A DNA stretch of 64,000 bases from Muricea muricata (lineage: Eukaryota; Cnidaria; Anthozoa; Malacalcyonacea; Plexauridae), in the NCBI GenBank assembly GCA_963855995.1, contig OY979717.1:14837960-14901959 (forward strand), in the 5' to 3' direction. The notes below the pieces were generated by a model, which worked only from the letters and a program-made list of their open reading frames with translations, ran no database searches and was not told the origin of the DNA. Below, piece after piece: positions 30,334 through 42,344 of the stretch; the first letter of the stretch is position 1; every line of letters starts with the position of its first letter. The translations under genes and the position numbers were made by a program.

Positions 30334-33300
30334 CATCGTCATAACCATAATTGCTAGCTCGGAGTCTGTCGACTTGCGCCGCGCACGCATTCGGTATTTC
30401 GGTGTTCCGGCCGAAGTACGGCAATTTCCGTATTTCAATTTTTTTCTTCTCCGCACGGAACATGTTTGAAAATCCACCAGGTTTTATCTATCAATTCTAT
30501 CATAATTCGAAGGTAGTATGCTTTATTTTCTATCAATATTTGTTGTAGAGTGTCTAGATTGCTGATACAGATGAGAATGAGAACGATCGAGCGTGAAATT
30601 GGTGTAATATTAAGTAACAAAATTTTTAAATTTCTCAGTATTTTGCATATGTTTGGTTGTGAAAGAATTCTAGATTTAGTTATAATGAAGAGTAATTGTG
30701 AGTAATTAATGAGTAATGCCTTATTTGAAGAACAATATGCAATGTAAAGATTATAAAATTGACGTGATCTTGTAGAGACAATGTTTTATCTTTTAGAAAA
30801 ATCTTTTTCGAGCTAAATTTTTACAATTCCCCCCCCCCCCCCCCCCCCCGTTCTGGTGAATATAATTGCCAATGGGCGAGGGAGTAAAACACCAAAGTAG
30901 GCAATATTGAAGGTTTATGTGTTGAATAATAAACCGACAGTAAATTCTATGTACGAAGGAGTTGCATAGACAAATTTTGGGTCTAGGGTGTGGCTTAGTG
31001 GGTTTGTGGGTGCACAGAGTGTGATCCTGTTAGCTTCAGTAAGCTTAATGCATGCAAGGGGAGTGAAGATTGATTTATTCCAGTTTTAGACAACTTTTGT
31101 TAGGAATTTAAGGCAGCACTACTTGTAAATACAGTGGTTCAAAATATCTATGAATGTTAATATTGTGCCCTTCATGGACATGAAAGCTTCCAGAAGAAAA
31201 AACCTGGCATAGCTTTTTTTGACATATCTAAGATAATAAAGTCTTACAGTCTTACATCTGTTAGAAACAGGATACCACCAGGTGCAGATTCAAGACAATA
31301 TAATGCTGGATAGTGCTTAATTTGCTTGTTCCATTCACTATCCAAATTATCCTAAATGTTTCCAGGTGGAAGCTAAAGAATGTTCAAGTTGTTTCCAGAT
31401 GATTTGTTGATGATGAAATTATGCAAATGATCATCACTGAATCAAACGTGAAAGGTATTTTCTTCTTTTTCTTATATATTGTCAATGATGTTGAAATATC
31501 CTTAATCACATCCCTCTCTAATATTTTTTTAAAAACATTTCTTAAGATATTTGCAAGTTCAAAGAATGTTCAAATTAAGATTTTGCCAACCCAAGAGACA
31601 TGACAACCAAGGACACTGTCAATGGAAAGTATAAAAAGGTCCTTATTTTTCTTTCCTCTCATTGAAAACAAAGTGCTTTGAAAATTACAAAAGATTAGTA
31701 GCTGTGCATATTTCTCACTGTTCAGAGTATAAGATAAGTCAATGACAACCACTTTAAGTTAAACTGTTGTTTACTTTTTTATTTATCTGTCCAGAAATTA
31801 CATCATGTAAACTTTTTCAAATTTTTAAAACCACACAGTTTTCTATGTTTCTCTCTTATTTAATCTCAAGTCAGAGAGCAAGAAATTGCAGAGAAAACAA
31901 AACACCATATATCAAAAAGCAGTTCAGTCAACCAAATAAATGAATTAGTAAATTGATGCAACATGTAATATTTTTTAGCATATAAATTTTTCAGAAAATA
32001 GTAATCCAAATGCCAAAAATAAATAGAAAACCAATTAGTATTATTTAAACTATTAGTCAACTATTTTAAAACTGGAAATTCTGCCCACTTCTGATATGTT
32101 TTGCATTCTTTTGTCAAGTTTTGTACTTTCACTAATCACACAAAGTATGTAATTTTCAAAGCGTTTTGATTTTAAAACAAGGCAAAAAATGATAAACTGT
32201 ATTACTTTGTCATTATTTGTCTTTATGATATGTGCATTGAGAAGATTGAGGTGATTTTATAGAAAATGAAAACATTCTATTATAAGTTCCAATCAGTTTT
32301 TTGCACCATTTATTGTTTGGTAAAGTTTTAATTGTCACATCTAAAACACAAAATAACAACATTGTCAACATACTGTATGTTGCTAAGAAAATATAATATG
32401 GGTTCCTTGTTTACCATCTCAGTCTTCTCATGTTTAAATCAACATTTGTTTGAAAGTTTGAAACGTTTATCTGGAAGTCACCAGGAATATTACACATGGG
32501 TCCTTAAAAACAATTTGATTCAAATTCCCCAATGGTCATAAAGGCAATTCAAAAAAAGTTTAAAGAAACTTTGTACTTACCAAATCCAGCATTTCATAAT
32601 TTTTTACTGTCTGTAAAAATGTTTGGTTTTGAAACTGACCTTGTGATTTTCAGAAATAACTTCTAAAGCTTTTGATTAGCAATTACATTATATTTTTTAT
32701 TGCAGAGTGGAACTTGTTTGAATAAATATGAACTGAAGCAGCGAACTTAATACCTAATTTTGTGACAGATAAAATAAATATATTGACATTATGAGTGAGA
32801 ATGGATGCTGCAACCAGGCACAAAATATTTTAGTGACAGAAGAAAAGCAAGGGAATATTAAAAAAAGTTTAAAGTTAACTGTTTCGTAAAAGAGTTGAAT
32901 AAATTTTATTTTGTGCAGTAATTCTTGTACGACATTGTTTTAAACCAAGAAAAAAAAATAAGAAAGACAAGCTATGGAAAGGAAGCTTTCTTCAGTAAGT
33001 TATGCAAGTTGATCCACAGACAACATGACTGCGAGTGAGTCAGATAAAGGCATCTGGATAATTTTGTTTCTTTTCGTGACAAGTTTCTTTCACATTGCAA
33101 ATTATTTAACCAAATCATGATGCTTGTTTTATATTTTGTACTAAATTCAACCCATTTTCAGATTGGAATAATGATGAATTATTTTTAACTTTGGTTTGAT
33201 TGCATTTTATTTTATGAAACAGTTTATGTTTGACATTTTGTTGGCTGGTTGTGACAAATGAAATTATTTTCATGGTTTTCAATGTTATTGCTTTCCCTTC

Positions 33301-33903
33301 AGTTCAAATTTAATCTTACATAGTTTCACTTTGTCTATAATTATAGTAATAATAATGTACGAAAACAGGTTTACATGGCTTTTGAACATGGTCTTTCCAA
33401 CAAGTAAGTAAAGATAAACTTATACTTCAAAGCAATTTGTTTTTAACCTGACAATGATACCTTCCCAAATTTGCAAAAATTCAATCATGTCATCTTTTGA
33501 TTTAAATTCAATTCAGAATATTCAAAAATATTTGATTGTTAATTTCAAATTAATATTCGATGTTTTTTATTATTTTTCTTTTGATGTTTCTGTTTGGCTT
33601 TTTTGAGGTTGATACTGAGAGCACATGTAGTTAGTTAACAGGACAATCTGACGTTTCGTTTTGGAACATGAAATTGAAAATCGTGCAAAAAATTAAATAG
33701 TTCAAACTTTCCTGCTCTTGAATAACTTTAGATAGTTGAAATGTTCAAAATAAAAAAATGGTAGAGTGAAGAAATACATGAGAATCGTTGAGCTTAAAAC
33801 TTTGAACAACCTACAAAAAATGTTTTGAACCTTCTTTGCAAGAATGCAAAACAAACAAAAAATAAAATTTAAGAAAACGTGCGTTTCTAAAAGCATAAAT
33901 GTA
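30334..33903. other. Gene-free AT-rich stretch
   Basis: A 21-base C-run lies at 30829-30849. The minus-strand frame that starts MFRAEKKKIEIRKLPYFG at 30463 runs into the end of the composite element and so may be a disrupted exon, but this is weak. The rest looks intronic or intergenic, with no repeat structure that I could recognise. Confidence 0.35.
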
Positions 33904-35458
33904 CAGTGCGACTCACGATATTACTTGTATGAGATATTCATGCCGTACGTATTCAAAATGAGCATTGCTATTTATTAAAACTCACGAACATCAAAACAAA
34001 GTTGTGAGAAGATCTTTACGTTGTTGATATTTGATGTTAGTCACATGACTGAAAAAATATGGCGCTGTTCCATATTTGAGGCGGACCACGCTATTAGTTT
34101 TAAAAATGTGATAACACGACAGGACGTCGTTTTTAACTTAATTGGAAGTGTAAACGACATTCTGTAACCAAAAACAACATAGGTAACAACAAGAGAATGT
34201 TTTAGCTAGAAAATAAACGAACTTGGTGTCATAGTTGAAGGATTTTTCAAAGATTACGTGGAACGGTGGAAAAGAGGGATTCTGGACTTCTAAAATTGAA
34301 GAAATGTTCGTAAATTATCATGATCAACGTCTATCAACATTTTGAGAAAGTTTGCTTTGCCATATATCTTCAAAACTAGCAATGATGGATTCCTGGTAAG
34401 CAATAATAATTCTAAAAGTACCTCCACTGGTGTCGTGGAATAAACGTTTGGCACTGGATTGAGGCAAAAAAAATGCTTGAGAGCACAACAGAAGTTTGTC
34501 CTATTGACGGGCAGATGAAATCAGCATGATAAAGCTTGGAAAATGTATGCATGAGTTAGATTATTTATATTCAATGATGGTATGTGACCAGCGAGGCTAA
34601 GGAGTCAGCAAAAAAGTGGTAAAGTAAACGAGTTCTGCTGGTAACAGTGGAAATAGGGATCAGAGGTCTCTTTTGCACATTTAGGCACATATGAAGACAT
34701 GTTGGTTGCTAATAATAAGGATCTAAATGATCGTTCTACCACTTCTTTGGCCGGTACCTAAAACCTTTCATCAAAAGTTCCTTTTCCAGCATTAGGAAAT
34801 TATCATGTTGATCTCAACTTGTCTGTCTTGTCTGTCTCGACTTGTTGTGGTCTCAAGCATTTTTTTGCCTCAATCCAGTGCCAAACGTTTATTCCACGAC
34901 ACTAGTGGAGGTACTTTTAGAATTATTATTGCTTACCAGGAATCCATCATTGCTAGTTTTGAAGATATGTAGCAAAGCAAACTTTCTCAAAATGTTGATA
35001 GACGTTGATCATGATAATTTACGAACAGTTCTCCTTCAAACGCCTAATACCTCCCATTCTTATCCATTTTAGAAGTCCAGAATCCCTCTTTTCCACCATT
35101 CCACGTAATCTTTGAAAAATCCTTCAACTATGACACCAAGTTCGTTTATTTTCTAGCTAAAACATTCTCTTGTTGTTACCTATGCTGTTTTTGGTTAAAG
35201 AATGTCGTTTCCACCTCAAATTAAGTTAAAAACGACGTCCTGTCGTGTTATCATATTTTTAAGACTAATAGCGTGGTCCGCCTCAAATATGGAACAACGC
35301 CATATTTTTTCAGTCATGTGACTAACATCAAATATCAACATGGTAAAGATCTTCTCCCAACTTTGTTTTGATGTTCGTAAGTTTTAATGAATAGCAATGC
35401 TCATTTTGAATACGTACGGCATAAATATCTCATACAAGTAATATCGTGAGTCGCAGTG
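33904..35458. mobile_element. Long-TIR Tc1/mariner-type element, non-autonomous
   Basis: Inverted arms of about 590-610 bp (33904-34490 and 34848-35458) begin CAGTGCGACTCACGATATTA and CACTGCGACTCACGATATTA. Both ends are flanked by TA (33902-33903 and 35459-35460), the Tc1/mariner target duplication. The arms differ by scattered substitutions and small indels. The centre (34490-34848) carries no transposase. Total length is 1,555 bp. Confidence 0.8.
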
Positions 35459-35460
35459 TA

Positions 35461-36274
35461 TAATTGGTAATTTCATTACATTTTTAAATTTATGACAAAT
35501 GTTTAAAGAAAAGCAAGATAAATGGTAATAAGAATTGAAAGGGAAAAGCATATCAGCACGATTCATTTCATAATTCGTTACAAGGTTGTCAGGTTAAAAA
35601 CATAAGGTGAGGCATATATGGCTGCGAAAGATGGGTGCAATTTTTTGTGAATGACTTTGAACTTCAAGGATATTGCATAATATTCCAAACTAAATCAATA
35701 ATTTGCGTCGAACGTTTTGTCATCAAAATACTTTTTGGGGGGAATAGTTGTTGATTTTTTAAAGTTTCGTCAAGACAATCACGATGAGTACGATTTGGTA
35801 ACTGCTAATTTCAAGTAATTTATTAGTAACGTTTTCTGACAACTTATTCCTTAGTAACTTTGCAACCATCTTGATATGAAAATGGAAACCATTAATGGAA
35901 AAAGTATGCGAAACATTTTTCAAAACCTTTCAAGAATGCATGTTGAGCCATATATTTTCTCGGTGATTGAGGTATAAGTATTTATCTTGAAAAGATCAAG
36001 TTCTTTTTAACATTTGACTCTGTTCACTTGTGTTTATTCACTTGTGTTTATTCACGGTGCAGTGTCAATTGCTTTCTTCCTGCCATGTTCTGTTTTTTTC
36101 TATTGTTTTTAAGTAAGTGCAAGTGTCTTGTAGTTAATCTCTTTTTATTGTCATTCAAATTGCAATCTTTACAAATTCTTTTCAATAAATTGTTCATAAA
36201 ATATACATGTGGCCCTTTTTAATTAAAAATTCAATTCCCATGGGAATAGAGAAATTGAATAAAAAAAATCCCTT
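35461..36274. other. Gene-free stretch
   Basis: AT-rich with no exon or repeat recognised, apart from a short TTATTCACTTGTG direct repeat near 36028-36055. Confidence 0.4.
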
Positions 36275-36389
36275 TACCCCGGCCAGCTCCCCAAGTGCTA
36301 CTTCCACCTAAGTAGAAGTACTTGTATTGTATTACAAGTACTTCTACTTATTTACACTGGAAGTAGCACTCGAAGAGCTGGCCGGGGTA
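36275..36389. repeat. Perfectly built hairpin, about 55-bp arms
   Basis: TACCCCGGCCAGCTC on the left pairs with GAGCTGGCCGGGGTA on the right. The inner arms continue with AGTGCTACTTCCA and AAGTAGAAGTACTTG. The loop is only TATTGTATTA or so. It is GC-rich relative to its surroundings. Confidence 0.8.
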
Positions 36390-38330
36390 GCGGGGCGGAG
36401 ACAAGACCAACTTTGCAAATGCTAGTGCAAATTGCTTAGTTGATCTTCTCTAGAGAGCAGCCGCGCATACCTAACAAATTAAAACAACAAACGTTAGTAA
36501 CTTAAATACTTAGCATGTAAATTTGATTCCCAAGGCCAAAATGACAGGTGCCCCCCACTGATCCTACCAACTTCCTATCTGCCTCAGTTCTAAGCTGTCT
36601 TCCTCAGTGCTAAACTCCTGCATTCCATTCGTTACCCTCACTTTCCTCGCTATCGCACAGTCACTCACAGCTGATAAACCCGCATGCACCACCACCAACC
36701 CGACTGCCACCCAAATTCCGAAAATTAGAGGAATTAAAATTTCGGTAAAGTATGCGCAGTAAATTAAATTTTTTTCGGATATTTTAGGCCAAAGGTTAAA
36801 AGAAACGGTCGAAAATAAAAATTTATTCGATGTTGAGAATTAAATTACACCTTTAGCTGTTTTGTCAGACAAGACGGTAGATTTTGAGTTTTAAGCATAC
36901 TTTCAAAAGTTTTAGTTCCTTTAATAAACCTAACCCCATGCAACTTACACACGGCGCACACCCTCACAGTCCATACATTTAGCTAATAAATTACGTTATA
37001 AACAAAAAATCAAAATAAAAAGGTAAATTACGTTATCTCTAACTACTTAAACCCACTTAGACTGAGTATTTGATTATTTTTCAAGCCCTAAACCTTAGCT
37101 GAAAGGGCATGGGCTTTTCGTTGTGTTGACTGGTCCGAAATCTAAGGCTGGGTCAAATAAGTATGAAAATATATTTAGCCCAGCAGACGAAATTATAAAA
37201 TGTGAAACTGAATTGAATTTCAGTTATTGCCAAACTTTAAAATGAAAGTTTGAGACTTGGCTGTCTTTATCTTTAGTTATCTATACGAGGTATACATGCA
37301 TACACTTCATACATATTTCAAACAGATTGGAATGTTAATTGACCGCAAATCTCATACTCATTTAACCGAAACGCCTTCATTTGCATGGTACGTCGCAGCT
37401 GCTCTCAAACCACTTCTGTAATTTTCTTTAGTGCACACAAACAATTGCTTAATTGTTGCATTGTTTATGCTTGCCAAAACAAAACCTATAACACCAAGAT
37501 ACTTATAATAATAATCAAAGAGGATTCTCATTATGATGTCAAGTCTCACCATCTCACAATGAAACAAAGCATATATATACTCCCATGGGAATTTAAAATA
37601 CGCAAAAAAATTTGCTTTTTTTAATGCTCGTGCAATTGGAAACGACGAAATATTTATCCTCTCATGAATTACAACAAAAGATACTAAAGTCTTATTTGCT
37701 TTAGTTGCTTTAAATGTGCTAGTGCTTGTAACCTACTTGAAGTGACTTTTACTGATTTTTGTCAAGCTGTCTATTCACAAACGAAACTCATCACAAATTG
37801 TTAATTGATTAAGAATACGATCGTGAATGAATAATATTTGTGGTCTTTGAAAACTGGAGTGAAGAACTGAATTTTTTTTCCATTCAAATGATTTTCTTTC
37901 GGGTTTATCTTTTAAGAAATTCCCTTTGATCTCTGGATAATAAGCATCTTGTGTCTTACTAACTTACATTTGTAAAATTTGCGCTACTTCTATGGATCAT
38001 TGTTCTTTTTCGGGTGCAGGGTTTATTTATTCTGCCCTTTCCTTCTTGCCTTTATTTCACATCACGTCACTTTCTGAAGAAGAAGTATTTCAGATAATAA
38101 TTCACAATTAGAGTTAAAGTAAACTAATATGGGTAAGAAGACAGAGGCAATTAAAGGTGAAATAATTGAAAAGTTTGAAAATACCAGCTTGCAATTGTTC
38201 GACTCATCATGAAGTTATCCTAATTACGACTTTTTGCCGTTTTGTATTTTTAAATAATCAAACCTTTGCGTTTCATACACTGCTGCATATTTTAGATATC
38301 AGTTTTTCGTATTCAAAACCTGTACGTTAA
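36390..38330. other. Gene-free stretch
   Basis: No convincing exon. Short open frames near 37358-37624 overlap on both strands and carry no domain. A TATATATACTCCCATGGGAATTTAAA block near 37568 resembles CCCATGGGAAT at 36238-36246, but is too short to interpret. Confidence 0.35.
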
Positions 38331-38336
38331 TATCGA

Positions 38337-38560
38337 ACAAATAGATTTCATTTTGGCGTGCGTCAGTTAACAATTAGATTTCATTTTTGCGTCCGTCCGT
38401 GCTGTAATAGATCACAGATGACGTCATAGCGTGTGAAGAACAAAAAAGTACGAACGAGACGCAGTCGAGTGCGTGACTTTTTGTTCTTCACACGCTATGG
38501 TGTCATCTGTGATCTATTACAGTACAGAAGCACAAAAAATGAAATCCATTTGTTTTATAT
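38337..38560. repeat. Hairpin element, copy 1 (class H)
   Basis: CTGTAATAGATCACAGATGA, TGACGTCAT and GCGTGTGAAGAACAAAAA pair with the complement on the right. The loop contains CGAACGAGACGCAGTCGAGTGCG-like sequence. Outer arms carry AAATAGATTTCATTTT and its complement, the left one partly duplicated. Confidence 0.75.
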
Positions 38561-38719
38561 TATAATAAAGTTGGCAAAAATCATGCGAAGACCCGCGAAA
38601 TAAATTAGCTAAATTAGATCACGCCATCAGTCGACGTCATCCGTGTGTGTGTACTTTAATAACACACAGCTCGCAACGAATGAAAATGCAGAATAAACAC
38701 GTACTATTATATAATACTG

Positions 38720-38875
38720 TATAGATCACAGATGACGTCATGGCGTGCGAAGAACAAAACGAGAAGACGAGACGAAGTCGAATGTCGACTTTTTGTTCTT
38801 CACACGCAATGACGTCTTTTGTAATCTATTACGGTACAGAAGCACAAAAAATGAAATCTATTTGTTTTAGACAAC
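38720..38875. repeat. Hairpin element, copy 2 (class H)
   Basis: Close relative of 38337-38560, about 300 bp downstream: ATAGATCACAGATGACGTCA left, GACGTCTTTTGTAATCTATT right, loop with GAGACGAAGTCGAATGTCGAC. The 62-codon frame at 38740-38928 reads across it and is not a gene. Confidence 0.7.
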
Positions 38876-39396
38876 AAAAAAGCTTAAATAAACTGGGCAA
38901 AAACCGCGAAGAAAGTTTGCTCAAGTGAATCACGCTATGCGATGACGTCATCTGTGTGTGTTCTGTAATAACACACAGCGCTCTTATTATTGTATAAAGC
39001 TATGTAACGTAAAAGTTATATTTATAATAAACAACCATGTCTGATAGACCTCCTCAGTTTACATGTAAATAAACCATTTCAGATGACGTGTGATTGTTGA
39101 ATGACCAATAAAAGTTAGCCGTTTCAGATCACATGATCTTAGGCGGGTCAATTTACATGTGGAGTGAGTTCTATTATTATGGTACATGGACCGAAAACTT
39201 CCAGCATGTGAGAAATTTCGGGATATTATACAGACAATGTTATACCGTAGATTTTGGCTAATCGGACCGTGAATAAATGCTAAGCCTGAAACTATCTACC
39301 GAATAGAAATCCATTTTTCGTTTTTAATCATATTTTGTTTTCCATAACAAAACTTGATCTAGCCAATATGAAAAAAACTTTAATTTCATCACTTAG

Positions 39397-40102
39397 GGTG
39401 GCTTGATACAGTTTTCAAGAAATTAAGCTATAGTTTACTCAACCCTTTTAATTTTCGAGCTGTTAAATTTAAATAAGTCCGTATTGAATTGTTCATGTAT
39501 TTTAACATATTTTCTTTCAAATTATGGCAGTTTTGATGGCCAATGCTCCGTTGCTATGGCAAGGCTTGCGAATGAAAGTTACTCAGAAACGATGTATTTT
39601 GCTGCGCAAGTCTGAAAGAAGCACGGTGACCCCCAATTTTTTCTTCGCATCATGTTACAAACACCATTGACTAACATTGTGCAAAATTTAAAAAAGTTCT
39701 ATAACGCCATTTTTTTTTTATAAACTACGAAAATACTGTTTTCTTGAAGAACATTTTTTCCACATTATAAAAATTTTTCATTTTTTGTATAATGCAAGAC
39801 TTTTGTGGTACAATACTGCATACAAAATTTGAAGAAAGGTCACCGTGCAAAATAAGGAGATATAACACATTTAGTTTAAAAAATTGAATTTTTTAATGAC
39901 GTCAGCAATTAGTTAATCCGCATTCGGTTTGCATTTTTTACTCGCGAAGTGGCGTCAGCATCTCACATGACATGCAATATTCGATGTTTTTCGTATCTAT
40001 ATGCTCTAGACGTGATATATAAGAAGATTCAGTGTGTGAATAACATTAAATTTGGCGTATGCCGTCTTTATTTGTGAGCATTACTATATCGAGCCACCTT
40101 AA
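39397..40102 (+). mobile_element. MITE family R3, copy 2 (complete)
   Basis: About 705 bp with short inverted ends (GGGTGGCTTGATACAG left, TATCGAGCCACC right) next to TTA on both sides, compatible with a 3-bp PIF/Harbinger-like duplication. The reverse-complement relative lies at 13505-14137. No coding capacity. Confidence 0.7.
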
Positions 40103-40104
40103 AA

Positions 40105-40268
40105 TTAGCAGAACTGCAATATTTGGTGGCAAAATGTTGTAAATATAGCAGAAAATATAGCCTTTTGAAATTTGCTAATTTTGTATGTATTTGTATTACG
40201 CATAAAAAACCTACCACATGTGAGGCGAAAGTGGTGGGCTTTCCCGTGCGTAATACAAATTTGTATAA
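40105..40268 (+). repeat. Hairpin-bearing repeat R4, copy 1
   Basis: Begins AAAATTAGCAGAACTGCAAT, then TGTTGTAAATATAGCAG, then a hairpin whose arms are TTTTGTATGTATTTGTATTACGC and its complement. The related copy is at 44700-44872. Confidence 0.65.
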
Positions 40269-40749
40269 TAATCAGTGTTTATCCTGGACTTTTATTGGTC
40301 GAGAACTGTGATCTATTAGAGGATAGACGCACGCTGACGCCAATTCAGCAACAAGCCAAGCCCAGCAATCTTAGAACTATCGACAGCCAATGGCGTGCTT
40401 TGTTTTGTATAGGTCATGATCACGTGAAATGGCGTGCTAAAGTCTTTTCGTCGCACTACAAAGCTTATTTTGGCAAATAAGAACATCAGTGACCCACTCG
40501 CCTAGGCGGCTCGTCGGCCAATTTTTTGTTCTTACCACATTATGACGTCATGCCGTGTATCTATTTGTTAAATATACAAAATCCATAAACTTCGTAGGGC
40601 TATATTTTCCGTTTCCGCAAATTTATAGTGATTGATATATGGAAAAGGAACAATTTGATACAACTTTACAATTTTATTCTCGACTTGCCACCATCTTTTT
40701 ATTGTAGTTAAAAACTAGTTAAAAAAGTATATTTTGGTTGCTAACTTAC

Positions 40750-40875
40750 GTTGGGATATGTTGCGTCACAGTTCTCTCTGATAGTGCCATTGTTGTTAGA
40801 TCTGTTACGGTTGGCCTGATCTTTTTCTATGTTGCATCTTCTTTTACTGATTTCGTCGTCACACTGCATAACATC
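40750..40875 (-). CDS. Internal coding exon, unknown hydrophilic protein
   Basis: On the minus strand, after a TTTCAAG acceptor, 42 codons are open and run to a strong donor (CCCAAC|GTAAGT). The exon is phase 0 at both ends. It reads DVMQCDDEISKRRCNIEKD and onward to NGTIRENCDATYPN: polar, with four cysteines-to-asparagine-rich spacing and possible N-glycosylation sites (NGT). The composition is quite unlike translated AT-rich intergenic DNA. Neighbouring exons were not established; the next minus-strand sequence upstream contains a SINE and the repeat at 41790. I do not recognise the family. Confidence 0.4.
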
Positions 40876-41394
40876 CTTGAAATATAAGAGTCATTTCGAT
40901 TAGATAATAGATTGTGTGTTCTCCCCTTGTGGGGTGGAAACACTTAAGTTCTAGCAAAGTTCAGATTTGGCTTCTATCTTCTGCCTTTTCCAAGGCTTAC
41001 AAGAAACCGGACTGGTTAATCGTGAGAATGACCAATACCCCCTTTATCTTTCGACAAACTTATTACTCACATTACCCCTCGTAGAGAAGTACCCCTTTCG
41101 TCAACCCAATTAATTCTTTATCCTGTTTTCCCCCTTTTTACTCCCACTACCCATCCTATACGTGCAAGTTGCTCATTTATCATATTTACAGCAGAATTAT
41201 TCATTCAGTATCACAATTACATTTATTTGATCACTAAAAGTTTTAATCCCGCCTCGTCGTTACCTAGCCCTAGTATCGATAATTAACCAAGCGGGTAACG
41301 TTGATTACTTATATTTTACCTGATTTTACAATTCCGAAATCCTTTCCGAAATCAACATCTCCGAAACGCAGTACCCGGATTCTCGGCAGATTGT

Positions 41395-41475
41395 TGACCA
41401 ACTCCAGGACTGCAACGAGTCTGAAGTGGGGTTTGAGCCTGCGATCTCGGAGGTGACACGCGCTTGCTTTGACGA
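41395..41475 (-). repeat. tRNA-derived SINE head
   Basis: On the minus strand CAAGTAGCGCAATCGTC resembles the A box region and GATCGCAGGCTCAAACCCC the B box region. Its minus-strand translation (VAQSSKQARVTSEIAGSN) is the typical read-through of such heads. Confidence 0.5.
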
Positions 41476-41789
41476 TTGCGCTACTTGGTCATCACTGTGC
41501 AAGATCAAACAATCCTACACAAGAAATTTAAATTTTTTGCGTTGCATTGCGTTTCGCTGTAAAGCCTGGTTTCCATTTGGTCGTAAATGTCGTAGCAAAG
41601 TTATTCTCGGCGATGTCATATAGTCTAGATCTACCTTTTCTTTTGTAATGGCTGTATTTAAATTAGTCATAATAAATGTAGATCTGCGTTTTTATTCATC
41701 ACATCGGTCACTTTGATATTTTCACGACTAAATGGAAACTAGGCTTACCTCGATTTACCTCAGTGTATTAGCTCCACAAAGTCTCAAGC

Positions 41790-42025
41790 GTGATGAACGT
41801 GACTTTGCTGCTGAATACTAGATTGCACGTGGTTTTGCTGCTGGATACCAGATTGTCCGTGGCTTTGCTGCTGAATACCATATCGGACTTGGTTTTGTTA
41901 ATTGCTGAACACCATGAGAATGTCCATGATTTTGCTGACGAACAGCAGAATGTCCGTGGTTTTGTGACTGAATACCAGTATGTTCGTAGTTTTGCTGCTG
42001 AATATCAGATTGTTCAGCACAATGA
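41790..42025. repeat. Tandem repeat, about 33-bp unit
   Basis: Units built on TTTTGCTGCTGAATACCAGA followed by TTGTCCGTGG, about seven diverged copies. On the minus strand one frame reads Q/N/H-rich (IQQQNYEHTGIQSQNHGHS). It may be a coding minisatellite belonging to the minus-strand gene or transposase nearby, but stops interrupt the run. Confidence 0.65.
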
Positions 42026-42344
42026 CGCATTTCGTCGGGGATATCTTTTGTCACATTCTTTTTTCAGCACTGCAAATTCGCGTTCTGTTAAAGCTACTTG
42101 GTACAAAATGGAGTTGCCTTAGGGATCTGGAATAAGTTCATCAATGTCCAAATTATAAGTTTGCATATTTTCCCTGTGTGTCGTACAAAGTACAAGCAGT
42201 CACAATATGGTGTGTAATTGATTGTGCAAGAATAGGTATTCCATTGATCACGTTTTCCACTTTCTCTTGAAACAGTCGACTTGCTTTTAATAACCACGTC
42301 ATAACGATTTCCATTCTCAACCAGCTTTTCGATCTTTATATAGT

